DNA from: an uncultured Eggerthellaceae bacterium | GTDB lineage: Bacteria > Actinomycetota > Coriobacteriia > Coriobacteriales > Eggerthellaceae | DNA length: 64,000 nucleotides | Direction: 5' to 3' | Assembly (NCBI GenBank): GCA_910588205.1 | Contig: CAJUQK010000008.1 | Coordinates: 2,768-66,767, forward strand | Shown here: positions 15,556 through 27,965 of the stretch, in pieces | Numbering within the stretch: the first letter of the stretch is position 1 | Layout: each line of letters begins with the position of its first letter | Program-made: the position numbers and the translations under genes | The notes under the pieces: generated by a model | Seen by the model: the letters and a program-made list of their open reading frames with translations, nothing else | Told to the model about the DNA's origin: nothing | Databases searched by the model: none

Positions 15556-16455
15556 TTAGATGCCCGGAGTAGCGTAGACGCTGATCGTGGCGTACTGCAC
15601 GATACCGGGAATGGTGATGGTGTAGGTGGTGGTGGCCACATTGTTCTCTTCCTGAGCCTGCTCCTCACCTTCAGCAGGTGCCTCTTCACCCTCAGAGGGC
15701 TCAGCATTCTCAGACTCGACCGGATTGCCGTTCTCATCCAACGTGCCCGGCACTGCCCCTTCGGTAGCCCCGGTGATGATGGGGGTCATGGACGGGTCCA
15801 GCATGATGCTCATGGCCGTGCCACCGCAGAGGATGTTGCCATCGGCGTCGCGCAGGATGGCTACCACGTGGGCATCCTTGCGGTTGTCCAGAGATGCCGT
15901 AGCGTCAGAGGAATCCGTCGGGCCCAGATCAGCGGAGATGTCACCCGTGATGGTCATGGTGCCGTTCTCTTCAGTGACCTCGGTCTCAGACAGCTGGAAG
16001 GTGCTGTTCAGCTCTTCCGGGGTCTCCTTGGTAGATGTCCAGTTGACGTATTCCATCAGCGGCTTCACCTCGAAGCGGGCGATGGGAGTCGTGGTATCAG
16101 ACAGATACGAGGTACCCGCGGCTGCGGTGGTGATGCCCGGATAGACCTCCTGCAGCGTCTCACCGCCACCGATCAGCATCACGCCGTCTTCGCTATAGCC
16201 TTCGATGGTGAAGGTGACGCTATTGGCAACCCAACCCTCGTTGGGGTTCTCAACGGTGAAGGCGTAGCTGACCGTCTGATCCGGCAGGACCGTATAGCCC
16301 ACTTCCGAGACCTCCAGGTCTTGAGCGTTGAGCTCTTGGGTGGTCTTCTCAACCGGCGCAGCATCCTCTGCAGATGAGCAGCCAGTCACTGCGAACAGCG
16401 CACTGGCCAGCACGCCCGCAGAGATCACGGCAACGAGCTTCTTTGACAGCTTCAT
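15556..16455 (-). CDS. uncharacterised secreted lipoprotein
   Basis: 299 residues with a lipoprotein signal: MKLSKKLVAVISAG then a lipobox ending VTGC at Cys26. The mature part has alternating strands typical of an Ig-like or immunoprotective (DUF5067-like) fold (SYAFTVENPNEGW, VTFTIEGYSEDG) and a Glu/Ala-rich linker at ~245-275 (EGEEAPAEGEEQAQEE) before a last beta stretch. GAGAAGGAG precedes the ATG at 16455. It lies 45 bases downstream of rpoC in the same orientation with no clear terminator between, so read-through is possible. Function unknown. Confidence 0.75.
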   Translation of the reverse strand: MKLSKKLVAVISAGVLASALFAVTGCSSAEDAAPVEKTTQELNAQDLEVSEVGYTVLPDQTVSYAFTVENPNEGWVANSVTFTIEGYSEDGVMLIGGGETLQEVYPGITTAAAGTSYLSDTTTPIARFEVKPLMEYVNWTSTKETPEELNSTFQLSETEVTEENGTMTITGDISADLGPTDSSDATASLDNRKDAHVVAILRDADGNILCGGTAMSIMLDPSMTPIITGATEGAVPGTLDENGNPVESENAEPSEGEEAPAEGEEQAQEENNVATTTYTITIPGIVQYATISVYATPGI

Positions 16456-16500
16456 GGGAAATGCTCCTTCTCTCATGGTCATCGTGTCCAGGATTATACG

Positions 16501-19500
16501 TTACTCGTCTTGGCTCTCATCAGCGGATTCTGAACTGTCATCATCCACATCCGTGATGGAGATCCCCAGCTCACCCAGGCCGCCCACAGAACCCAGGAGC
16601 GCATCCAACTCCTCCAAGTTGCGCTTGTAGGAGCGCGGGGGCAGGGATTCACCCAGCATCTCTTCACCATCAGTGCTGAAGCTCGGCGGCTCGTCCCCGC
16701 CGATGAGGATGGTGTCATCAGGAGAGAACACCATATCCAGCAATTGGGACATGTCGTCAGAAGAGGCAGTCAGGTCATCTTCTATCACATGGAGCAGGTT
16801 ATGCTCCTTGAGCCCTGCCTTCAACTCTTCCATGGCCTTGCCGCCGATGCCCTCGATGCGCAGCAGGTCATCTTCAGTGTGGCCGATCAGGTTCGCCACC
16901 GTCTCGATGCCCGCTTCGGAGAACTTGTTTGCCCAGCGCTGAGAGACTCCCAAGTCATCCAGGATGTAGAGGCGCGCCTCTTCCTCAGACAGGTTGTGAC
17001 CTGCGTGCATCCGTGCGAAGCCGTTCAGGTAGCCACCATAGGAGCCGCCGAAGTACTCGCCATCCAGCATGAATTCATCGCGCTGGGGGATGAGCTCCTC
17101 TATCTCACGCAGAGCATCCGGTGCGTACTCCGGCAGAGCCTCGCCCTTCTCCGCATTCTTCTGGATAGGAGCACCCTTGTAGGTGAGGCGCACATCACGA
17201 TAGCGGTTGAGGCCGGTACCCGCAGGGATGGGCTTGCCGATGATGACATTCTCCTTGAGGCCATCCAGGTGATCCGTCTTGCCTTCGATGGCCGCATCCG
17301 TGAGGACGCGCGTGGTCTCCTGGAAGGAAGCGGCGGACAGCCACGAATCCGTTGCCAGGGAGGCCTTAGTGATGCCCAGCAAGAGCGGTTGACCCACCGG
17401 CGGCTCTTGACCGTTGGCGATGAGGTCGTTTGCTACGCGCTCGAATTCGAAGCGATTGACTTGGCGGCCGGGGAGCAGGTCAGAGTCGCCCGCATCCAGC
17501 ACGGCCACCTTGCGCAGCATCTGACGGGCGATGACCTCGATGTGCTTATCGTTGATGTCTACGCCCTGGCTGACGTAAACGCCCTGTACCTGGCTGACGA
17601 TATAGCGCAACGTGGTGTTGGGGTCGGTCAAACGCAGCAGGTCATGCGGGTTCACGGAGCCCTTGGTCAGCTGCTGGCCCACGCGAACCTCGCAACCGTC
17701 CACCACACCGGGCATCATGGTGACGCGCGGCGAGACCGCATATTCGCGGTAGTTGCCCTCTTGATCATGGATGGTGAGCACCTTGGAGGTCTTGTCGCCG
17801 GCTATCTGCAGCGTGCCGGATATCTCTGCCAACACCGCCTGGCCCTTGGGCTTACGCGCCTCGAAAAGCTCCTGGACGCGAGGCAGACCGTGGGTGATAT
17901 CCTCGCCGGCCACGCCGCCGGTATGGAACGTTCTCATGGTGAGCTGCGTACCAGGCTCGCCGATGGACTGCGCGGCGATGATGCCCACAGCCGTGCCGAT
18001 ATTGACAGGACGGCCCGTGGCCAGATCCCAGCCATAGCACTTCTGGCAGACGCCGTGCTCTGCATGGCAGGTCATGATGGTGCGGATCATCACCTCTTCG
18101 ATCCCCGCCTGGAGCATGGTGCGGATCTGGTCCATGGAGCTGATGTACTCGCCCGCCTCCATGATCACTTCGCCATTCTCATCGGCTACGGACTCGAGCA
18201 GGCAACGGCCGATCAGGTTCTCGTCTGGCTGGCCCTTCTCGTTCTCGAGAGCATAGGGGACACCGTCATGGGTGCCACAGTCGATCTCGCGGATGATGAC
18301 GTCTTGGGCCACGTCCACCAGACGACGAGTCAGGTAGCCCGAGTCTGCCGTACGGAGCGCCGTGTCAGCCAGACCCTTACGGGCACCGTGGGTGGAGATG
18401 AAGTACTCCAGCACAGAGAGGCCTTCACGGAAGTTCGCCTTGATGGGGCGGTCGATGATCTCGCCCTTCGGATCGGACATGAGGCCGCGCATGCCAGCCA
18501 GCTGACGGATCTGCTTGATGTTACCGCGGGCACCGGAGAAGGCCATCATGTAGATGGGGTTGAAGCGGTCGAAGTTCTCAGCCATAGCATCGCCGACCTC
18601 TTCGTTGGCCTCATTCCAAACGTCCACGACCTGCTTGTGGCGCTCTTCGTCAGACATCATGCCCAGCTCGTAGTCTTCGTCGATGGCCGCAACCTTGGCA
18701 TCGGCCGCTGCAAGGATCTCTCCCTTGTTCGGCGGGATGGTGGCGTCATAGACGGACACGGTGACACCGGCACGGGTGGCGTAGTGGAAGCCCGCATCCT
18801 TCAGACCGTCCAGGATGGGCGGGATCTCGGAGAGCTCGTAGCGATTGCAGACCTCCTGCACCAGGCGGGATATCTCCGTCTTGTTCATCTCATAGTTCAG
18901 GAACGGGAAATCCATGGGCAGCACGTCGTTGAAGATGATGCGGCCCACCGTGGTCTGGATACGGTCTCCCGCTTTGTGGTCTTCGAAGGTGTTGTAAGCA
19001 GTGGCAACCTGGCAGCCCACGCGCAGACGCACCCAGATCTTCGCTTGAAGATCGAGGTCAGCCCGAGCGTCGTAGGCGTTCATGGCATCGTCTATGTCCG
19101 TGAAGACGCGACCTTCGCCCGGGAAGCCGTCACGGGCGGCCGTCAGGTAGTACAGACCGATGATCATGTCCTGGGTAGGCACGGTCAGCGGACGGCCATG
19201 GGCCGGGGACTTGATGTTGTTCGAAGACAGCATGAGCACGCGAGCCTCGGCCTGGGCCTCTGCCCCCAGAGGCACGTGGACAGCCATCTGGTCACCGTCG
19301 AAGTCTGCGTTGAAGGCAGTGCAGACGAGCGGATGCAGACGAATGGCCTTGCCCTCCACCAGCACCGGCTCGAAAGCCTGGATGCCCAAGCGGTGCAGGG
19401 TTGGGGCGCGGTTCAGGAGCACCGGATGATCCGTGATGACCTCTTCCAGCACGTCCCACACATAGCTTGCCCCGCGCTCCACGGCGCGCTTCGCAGACTT

Positions 19501-20925
19501 GATGTTGCCTGCATACTCCAGCTCCACCAAGCGCTTCATCACGAAGGGCTTGAACAGCTCCAAAGCCATCTGGCTGGGCAGGCCGCACTGGTGCAGCTTC
19601 AGCTGCGGACCCACCACGATGACCGAACGACCGGAGTAGTCAACGCGCTTGCCCAGCAGGTTCTGACGGAACCGGCCCTGCTTGCCCTTGAGCATATCCG
19701 AGATGGATTTCAGCGGACGATTGCCCGGGCCCGTGACAGGGCGACCTCGGCGGCCGTTGTCGAAGAGGCTGTCCACGGCCTCTTGCAGCATGCGCTTCTC
19801 GTTGTTGACGATGATCTCAGGAGCGCCCAGATCCAAGAGGCGCTTCAGGCGGTTGTTGCGATTGATGACGCGACGATACAGATCATTCAGATCAGAAGTG
19901 GCGAAACGGCCGCCATCCAGCTGCACCATGGGACGCAGATCCGGCGGGATGACCGGGATGACATCTAGGATCATGTCGGAAGGCTTGTTGTCCGACTTCA
20001 GGAACGCATCCACCACCTTCAGGCGTTTCACGGCTTTGGCACGCTTCTGTCCCTTGCCGTTGGCGATGGTCTCACGCAGTTCTTCGGATGCCGCTTCCAG
20101 ATCCATGGCCTCCAAGAGGTCGCGCACGGCCTCGGCACCCATGCCGCCGGTGAAGTAATCCCGGTAATTGGCGCGCATCTCACGATAGAGCGCCTCATCC
20201 GGCACCAGCTGCTTCGGCTCGATCTTCATGAATTCGTCCAGAGCGTCCTGGCGAAGAGCCTTGCGCTCGTTGAACTCCTCATAGATGTCCGCTATCTCCT
20301 GCTCCACCTCTTCGGCAGACAGACGATCATCATCCATCTCATCGTCTACGAACTCATCCTCTTCGGGGATGTAATCCACCGACAGACGACGGGTTGCCTC
20401 GATCAAGCGGTCCCGCTCGGCATCCAGCTCTTCCAGATCCGCTGCCAGCTCGTCGCGCAGCTCATCAGCATCTTCTTCGCGCGCCTCGTGATCGACGCTG
20501 GTGATGATGGAACTGGCGTAGTAGAGGACCTTCTCCAATTCCTTCGGCGGGATATCTAGCAGGTAGCCCAAACGGGAAGGGCTCCCTTTGAAGTACCAGA
20601 TATGGCTCACCGGCGCGGCCAATTCGATGTGGCCCATGCGCTCGCGACGCACCTTGGAGCGGGTCACCTCAACGCCACAGCGCTCGCAGACGATGCCCTT
20701 GAAGCGGATGCGCTTGTACTTGCCGCAGGCGCACTCCCAGTCACGGGTGGGACCGAAGATCTTCTCGCAGTACAGGCCGTCTTTCTCCGGCTTCAGGGTG
20801 CGGTAGTTGATGGTCTCGGGCTTCTTCACCTCGCCGCGCGACCATTCGCGCACGTTCTCTGCACTGGCTAGGGATATGCGAAGCGCGTCGAAGTTGCGGA
20901 CGTCGAATTCAGTTGTATTGGGCAT
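16501..20925 (-). CDS. rpoC: RNA polymerase beta-prime subunit
   Basis: 1474 residues, the catalytic beta-prime subunit. Visible marks: N-terminal zinc site CACGKYKRIRFKG...CERCGVEV; bridge and Mg-binding NADFDGDQMAVHVP with the catalytic aspartate triad; second zinc site in CHAEHGVCQKCYG; and GEPGTQLTMRTFHTGG of the trigger/bridge region. A large internal insertion near residues 150-250 is rich in Asp/Glu. It begins 2 bases after the rpoB stop with GAGGAGGAA overlapping that gene's end, so the pair is translationally linked. Confidence 0.98.
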   Translation of the reverse strand: MPNTTEFDVRNFDALRISLASAENVREWSRGEVKKPETINYRTLKPEKDGLYCEKIFGPTRDWECACGKYKRIRFKGIVCERCGVEVTRSKVRRERMGHIELAAPVSHIWYFKGSPSRLGYLLDIPPKELEKVLYYASSIITSVDHEAREEDADELRDELAADLEELDAERDRLIEATRRLSVDYIPEEDEFVDDEMDDDRLSAEEVEQEIADIYEEFNERKALRQDALDEFMKIEPKQLVPDEALYREMRANYRDYFTGGMGAEAVRDLLEAMDLEAASEELRETIANGKGQKRAKAVKRLKVVDAFLKSDNKPSDMILDVIPVIPPDLRPMVQLDGGRFATSDLNDLYRRVINRNNRLKRLLDLGAPEIIVNNEKRMLQEAVDSLFDNGRRGRPVTGPGNRPLKSISDMLKGKQGRFRQNLLGKRVDYSGRSVIVVGPQLKLHQCGLPSQMALELFKPFVMKRLVELEYAGNIKSAKRAVERGASYVWDVLEEVITDHPVLLNRAPTLHRLGIQAFEPVLVEGKAIRLHPLVCTAFNADFDGDQMAVHVPLGAEAQAEARVLMLSSNNIKSPAHGRPLTVPTQDMIIGLYYLTAARDGFPGEGRVFTDIDDAMNAYDARADLDLQAKIWVRLRVGCQVATAYNTFEDHKAGDRIQTTVGRIIFNDVLPMDFPFLNYEMNKTEISRLVQEVCNRYELSEIPPILDGLKDAGFHYATRAGVTVSVYDATIPPNKGEILAAADAKVAAIDEDYELGMMSDEERHKQVVDVWNEANEEVGDAMAENFDRFNPIYMMAFSGARGNIKQIRQLAGMRGLMSDPKGEIIDRPIKANFREGLSVLEYFISTHGARKGLADTALRTADSGYLTRRLVDVAQDVIIREIDCGTHDGVPYALENEKGQPDENLIGRCLLESVADENGEVIMEAGEYISSMDQIRTMLQAGIEEVMIRTIMTCHAEHGVCQKCYGWDLATGRPVNIGTAVGIIAAQSIGEPGTQLTMRTFHTGGVAGEDITHGLPRVQELFEARKPKGQAVLAEISGTLQIAGDKTSKVLTIHDQEGNYREYAVSPRVTMMPGVVDGCEVRVGQQLTKGSVNPHDLLRLTDPNTTLRYIVSQVQGVYVSQGVDINDKHIEVIARQMLRKVAVLDAGDSDLLPGRQVNRFEFERVANDLIANGQEPPVGQPLLLGITKASLATDSWLSAASFQETTRVLTDAAIEGKTDHLDGLKENVIIGKPIPAGTGLNRYRDVRLTYKGAPIQKNAEKGEALPEYAPDALREIEELIPQRDEFMLDGEYFGGSYGGYLNGFARMHAGHNLSEEEARLYILDDLGVSQRWANKFSEAGIETVANLIGHTEDDLLRIEGIGGKAMEELKAGLKEHNLLHVIEDDLTASSDDMSQLLDMVFSPDDTILIGGDEPPSFSTDGEEMLGESLPPRSYKRNLEELDALLGSVGGLGELGISITDVDDDSSESADESQDE

Positions 20926-20927
20926 CC

Positions 20928-24554
<3,627 letters not shown>

Positions 24555-24622
24555 GAAGCTTACCCTCCTTCTCTATTCCTTCTTTGATGGGCTTGATCTT
24601 CTGCAAAATGCAGGAACGCTCC

Positions 24623-24651
24623 ACCTTAGACATGGGGTTGTCAACCGTCAA
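24623..24651 (-). promoter_or_regulatory. rpoBC promoter
   Basis: On the minus strand, TTGACG (24651-24646), a 17-base spacer and TAAGGT (24628-24623), which fits the actinobacterial TTGACN / TANNNT consensus. It lies ~70 bases upstream of the rpoB GTG. A second TTGACA 7 bases on has no fitting -10. Confidence 0.65.
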
Positions 24652-24692
24652 GGAAATTTTCTATGAACTATGTATTTTTTATGGAGATTGGA

Positions 24693-25430
24693 TCATCCCA
24701 GTAAGCCGTACTTCTCGCGAAGGCGCCCGAGGCGGTCGAGAATGGGGCCACCCACCAGGAAAAGGGTGGCGAACGTAGCGATCCCCTGCAGGGCATTCAC
24801 CGGTACTCCTGCTATATACAGGGCAGCCACGCCCTCAGGTGTGAACGAGGACAGCATCAAGAAGACGGAGCTGGTATCCAGAATGGGGCCTGCGATCAGC
24901 AGCACGAACAGTCCGCCCCCCGCGCCCACGAACGCCTTCTCCTTCCATGACCAACCCTTCCGGGGGATGACACCCTCCTTCGCCAGTGCTCCGAAGACCA
25001 ACCCGCACAGCCCGAACGAGAGCATCTGCCATGGTAGCCACGGTCCTAGACCGAAGATGAACCCGCTGGCAAGGACGGCGAAGGCTCCCACCACGAACCC
25101 TGCGGAGGGGCCCAGCCCGATACCTGCCACCATCACGATAGCTGCCAAGGGCTTGAAGTTCGGCAACCAGATGAAAGCCACACGTGCGGCCACCGCCAGG
25201 GCCACCGTGACCGCCACGGTGACTAGTTCGCGCGCTTGGGGTTTCCGACGCTCAAAGGAGGCGAAGAACGGAACCATGCAATAGATGACCAAGAGCACGC
25301 TTACCGGGATGTAGCTCTTGCCGCGCATTACCGCCCCCACCGTCACGGTGACCACGGCCGCCAAGATGGTGAACGCCCAGATGAACCCGACAGACCACTC
25401 CCGGGATCGCTTTCCGTTCAGCTCAGACAC
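24693..25430 (-). CDS. ECF transporter S component, predicted cobalamin-specific
   Basis: 245 residues with about six membrane helices (for example WAFTILAAVVTVTVGAV, VLLVIYCMVPFFASF, GLFVLLIAGPI), GTG start overlapping the end of the ATPase gene. S components bind the vitamin and dock on the EcfT-EcfA module. Substrate is inferred, not read from motifs: it is the last gene of an operon headed by a cobalamin riboswitch and surface proteins with transcobalamin-like domains, so B12 or a precursor is the best guess (CbrT-like role). It is longer than the ~180-200 residues usual for S components. Confidence 0.75.
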   Translation of the reverse strand: MSELNGKRSREWSVGFIWAFTILAAVVTVTVGAVMRGKSYIPVSVLLVIYCMVPFFASFERRKPQARELVTVAVTVALAVAARVAFIWLPNFKPLAAIVMVAGIGLGPSAGFVVGAFAVLASGFIFGLGPWLPWQMLSFGLCGLVFGALAKEGVIPRKGWSWKEKAFVGAGGGLFVLLIAGPILDTSSVFLMLSSFTPEGVAALYIAGVPVNALQGIATFATLFLVGGPILDRLGRLREKYGLLG

Positions 25431-27103
25431 AGCTCTATCACATCCTCATCGGTCACAGCATTGGTGAACACATGGCGGCTCATGCGGTTTGCTGCCGTGG
25501 TGTAGAACGAATTCATAGCGAAGAAGGCTCGGGGCGTGTTCGTGGTGACCACGGCCCCATCGAAGAACAACGAGACAGAATCAGCGTATCGAGCGCAGAA
25601 TTCCACATCATGGGACACCAGGATGACGGTGAGGCCCTCCTGGATGAGCCCCCGCAGCACCTTCGCCAGCTTACGCTTGAAGAAAGCATCGATCCCTTTG
25701 GTGGGCTCATCCAGAAGCAGCACCTGCGGATCGCAGAGCAACACCTTCGCCAAAGCCGCTCGCTGCTGCTCGCCGCCGGACAAGTCACAGGGATGCTGGT
25801 CCAGCAGCCCTGCTACATCACAGATGCGCGCCGCCTCTTGGAGGCGCTCTTCGCGAAGACCCTGAGGAAGACCATCCAGCATCTCCGCCAGATCCCCCTG
25901 CACCGTATTCTTGACGAAGAGATTCTGTGGATCCTGGGGCAGCATGGCCAACCCCCCTTGGAAGAGCGTCTTTCGGTCCCACTCCTTCAAACGCTTTCCC
26001 AAAACGCTGACCTTTCCCCGATAGGGTTTGCAGATACCGCAGAGCGTCTTGAGCAGCGTTGATTTCCCGGTGCCATTGCCACCTACGATGGCGAAGAGGC
26101 TTTGGGGGAGCACCTCCAGATCCACCCCTCGCAGGACATCTGGTGCTTCCCGTTCGTAACGGAACCAAACGTCCTTCACCTGGATGGCAGCCGTTTCGCA
26201 CCCTTTCGCCAGCGGCTCCTCCTCTGGAAGCGATCGTCGGGCCAGGGGGTGGTCCTCTACATAGTCCAACAGCCATTGCCGTCCCTCTCGCACCGTCAAG
26301 GGCGCTCTTGGAGATGACGGCGCATGCGCTCCGGCATCATCAACCCCATAGAACGTGCGGACAGGGGCCGGAAGCGCGAAGGTCATCTCGCTTCCGGTGG
26401 CATAGAGCGTTTCTGCCACCTCCCACGGAGAGCCCATCACTGCGATGCGCCCCTCATCCATCACCACCACCTGGTCTGCCGTAGCGAATACGTCCTCCAA
26501 TCGATGCTCCGTGATGATGACCGTGGTGCCTAGCTCTAAATTGATCTTGCGCACGGTGTTCAGGAAATCCGCCGCGGCGATGGGGTCCAGCTGGCTGGTA
26601 GGCTCGTCCAACACCAATACGCAGGGTTGCATGGCCATGATGGAAGCCAGGTTCAGCAACTGCTTCTGACCTCCGGAGAGCTCCGCCACATTCTTGTGGA
26701 ACCACCCTTGGATGCCAAAATAGCTAGCCATCTCAGCCACCCGCAATCGCAGGGTGCGCTGGTCAACTCCCAGGCTCTCCAAACCGAAAGCCAGCTCGTG
26801 CCACACCGTATCTGTGACCACCTGGGCATCTGGATCCTGCATAACGAAACCGATGAACTGGGCTTGATCCCTCAAGGACACCTTTTCCAAGGGGTTCCCT
26901 TCGAAGAAGACGCTGCCACTGGCATCCCCGTGGGGCGTGAGCACCGTCTTCAAGTGGCGCAGCAACGTGGTCTTCCCGCACCCAGACCGCCCGCACAGGC
27001 ACGCATAGCTACCGCGCTTTATCTCAAGGGTCACCCCCTCCAGCGCCCGACGATCCTGGCCGGGGTAGGAGAATGTCAGATCCTGGATATCGAATTGCGC
27101 CAT
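25418..27103 (-). CDS. fused ECF transporter ATPase (EcfA1-EcfA2 in one chain)
   Basis: 561 residues with two complete ABC domains. Domain 1: Walker A GRSGCGKTT (~38-46), Q-loop MQDPDAQ, signature LSGGQKQ, Walker B VLVLDEPTSQLD. Domain 2: Walker A GGNGTGKST, Q-loop PQDPQ, signature LSGGEQQR, Walker B VLLLDEPTKGID. A linker of ~80 residues separates them. Both sites look catalytically complete. It energises uptake together with EcfT and the S component. It overlaps ecfT by 28 bases and the S-component gene by 13, an operon with strong translational coupling. Confidence 0.92.
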   Translation of the reverse strand: MAQFDIQDLTFSYPGQDRRALEGVTLEIKRGSYACLCGRSGCGKTTLLRHLKTVLTPHGDASGSVFFEGNPLEKVSLRDQAQFIGFVMQDPDAQVVTDTVWHELAFGLESLGVDQRTLRLRVAEMASYFGIQGWFHKNVAELSGGQKQLLNLASIMAMQPCVLVLDEPTSQLDPIAAADFLNTVRKINLELGTTVIITEHRLEDVFATADQVVVMDEGRIAVMGSPWEVAETLYATGSEMTFALPAPVRTFYGVDDAGAHAPSSPRAPLTVREGRQWLLDYVEDHPLARRSLPEEEPLAKGCETAAIQVKDVWFRYEREAPDVLRGVDLEVLPQSLFAIVGGNGTGKSTLLKTLCGICKPYRGKVSVLGKRLKEWDRKTLFQGGLAMLPQDPQNLFVKNTVQGDLAEMLDGLPQGLREERLQEAARICDVAGLLDQHPCDLSGGEQQRAALAKVLLCDPQVLLLDEPTKGIDAFFKRKLAKVLRGLIQEGLTVILVSHDVEFCARYADSVSLFFDGAVVTTNTPRAFFAMNSFYTTAANRMSRHVFTNAVTDEDVIELCLS

Positions 27104-27957
27104 GAGATCCTCTCTCGCAGGTCGATGGTAGAAGGGATGAAGAGGAACGCCGCGAACGCCAACAGCGACAGGATGCCGAAAGGAGTAACAGACGGAAGCT
27201 CTACCTGAGGCAGATACTCAACGCCAGAAGCTCCCTGAAGGATCCCCGCCAGCGCAAGACAGGCGAAAACGATCGCAACAGCCAGAACCAAGCCGTCTCG
27301 CAGCCCGAAGCGATAGCAGGCATACTGCGTTCGCCGAGGCGATGCTCCATAACCGCGACTGCGCATGGAGTCCGCCGTCACCACCCCCGCCTCCAGCGCC
27401 CAGGTGGTGAGCGCCCCCAGAACATCCGCCCCATGACACGCGCGACCACCAAAGCCCCCTTCGGCAGCGCCCTTCCCTATGCAATCTCGCGCCCCAGCGA
27501 TCTGCTTCGCCTTCCGCATATAGCTGGGCACCAGCCGCAACACCATGGTTAGCACCAACGTAAGGGCGGGTATCACGCCACCGAAGAGATAGGTGAACCT
27601 ATCAGCGGTCATCACCCGGTTGTAGCTACCGAAGAGCAGCATGACCGTGACGAACATCCCTGCTGTTTGCGAGCCGTAGAGAACGGCTTCTAAGGTGTAA
27701 GGGCGATCGAAGTACGTGAAGAGCACCGTTGAACCCCGTGGATTGAACAGCCCGTTCGCCAAAGAGAGCGCAACGAATACGGGGATCAGCCCAAGCACCA
27801 CGTTCCAACCTGAGCGCCCTCGCACCGAAAGATAATAGGCAGCTGCCCCCACGAAGGCGCAGGCCATCCAAAGAGGATTCGCCACCATCACGGTCAGCAG
27901 AATGGCGCAGATGAACCAGCCGAACGTGATAGCGGGATGCAGCGATACAAAACCCAC
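27076..27957 (-). CDS. ecfT: ECF transporter transmembrane coupling protein EcfT
   Basis: 293 residues from a GTG at 27957 (TTAGG just upstream, 8 bases after the preceding stop); the longer open frame reads back into the upstream gene and is rejected. Membrane helices occur at ~5-45, 55-75, 100-125 and near the C-terminus, with a cytoplasmic helical region carrying the coupling motifs (MRKAKQIAGARD and DSMRSRGYGASPR, an Arg-Gly motif of the ARG/SRG type). EcfT links the two ATPase domains to the substrate-binding S component. Confidence 0.87.
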   Translation of the reverse strand: MGFVSLHPAITFGWFICAILLTVMVANPLWMACAFVGAAAYYLSVRGRSGWNVVLGLIPVFVALSLANGLFNPRGSTVLFTYFDRPYTLEAVLYGSQTAGMFVTVMLLFGSYNRVMTADRFTYLFGGVIPALTLVLTMVLRLVPSYMRKAKQIAGARDCIGKGAAEGGFGGRACHGADVLGALTTWALEAGVVTADSMRSRGYGASPRRTQYACYRFGLRDGLVLAVAIVFACLALAGILQGASGVEYLPQVELPSVTPFGILSLLAFAAFLFIPSTIDLRERISWRNSISRI

Positions 27958-27965
27958 GCTGATGC

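Noticed and set aside
16744..19968. 1074-codon plus-strand open frame
   Set aside because: Entirely antisense to rpoC; produced by strong third-position bias, with no recognisable domains or ribosome site.
24639..24644. second TTGACA as an rpoB -35
   Set aside because: No suitable -10 at 16-18 bases; the TTGACG seven bases upstream pairs with TAAGGT at 17 bases.
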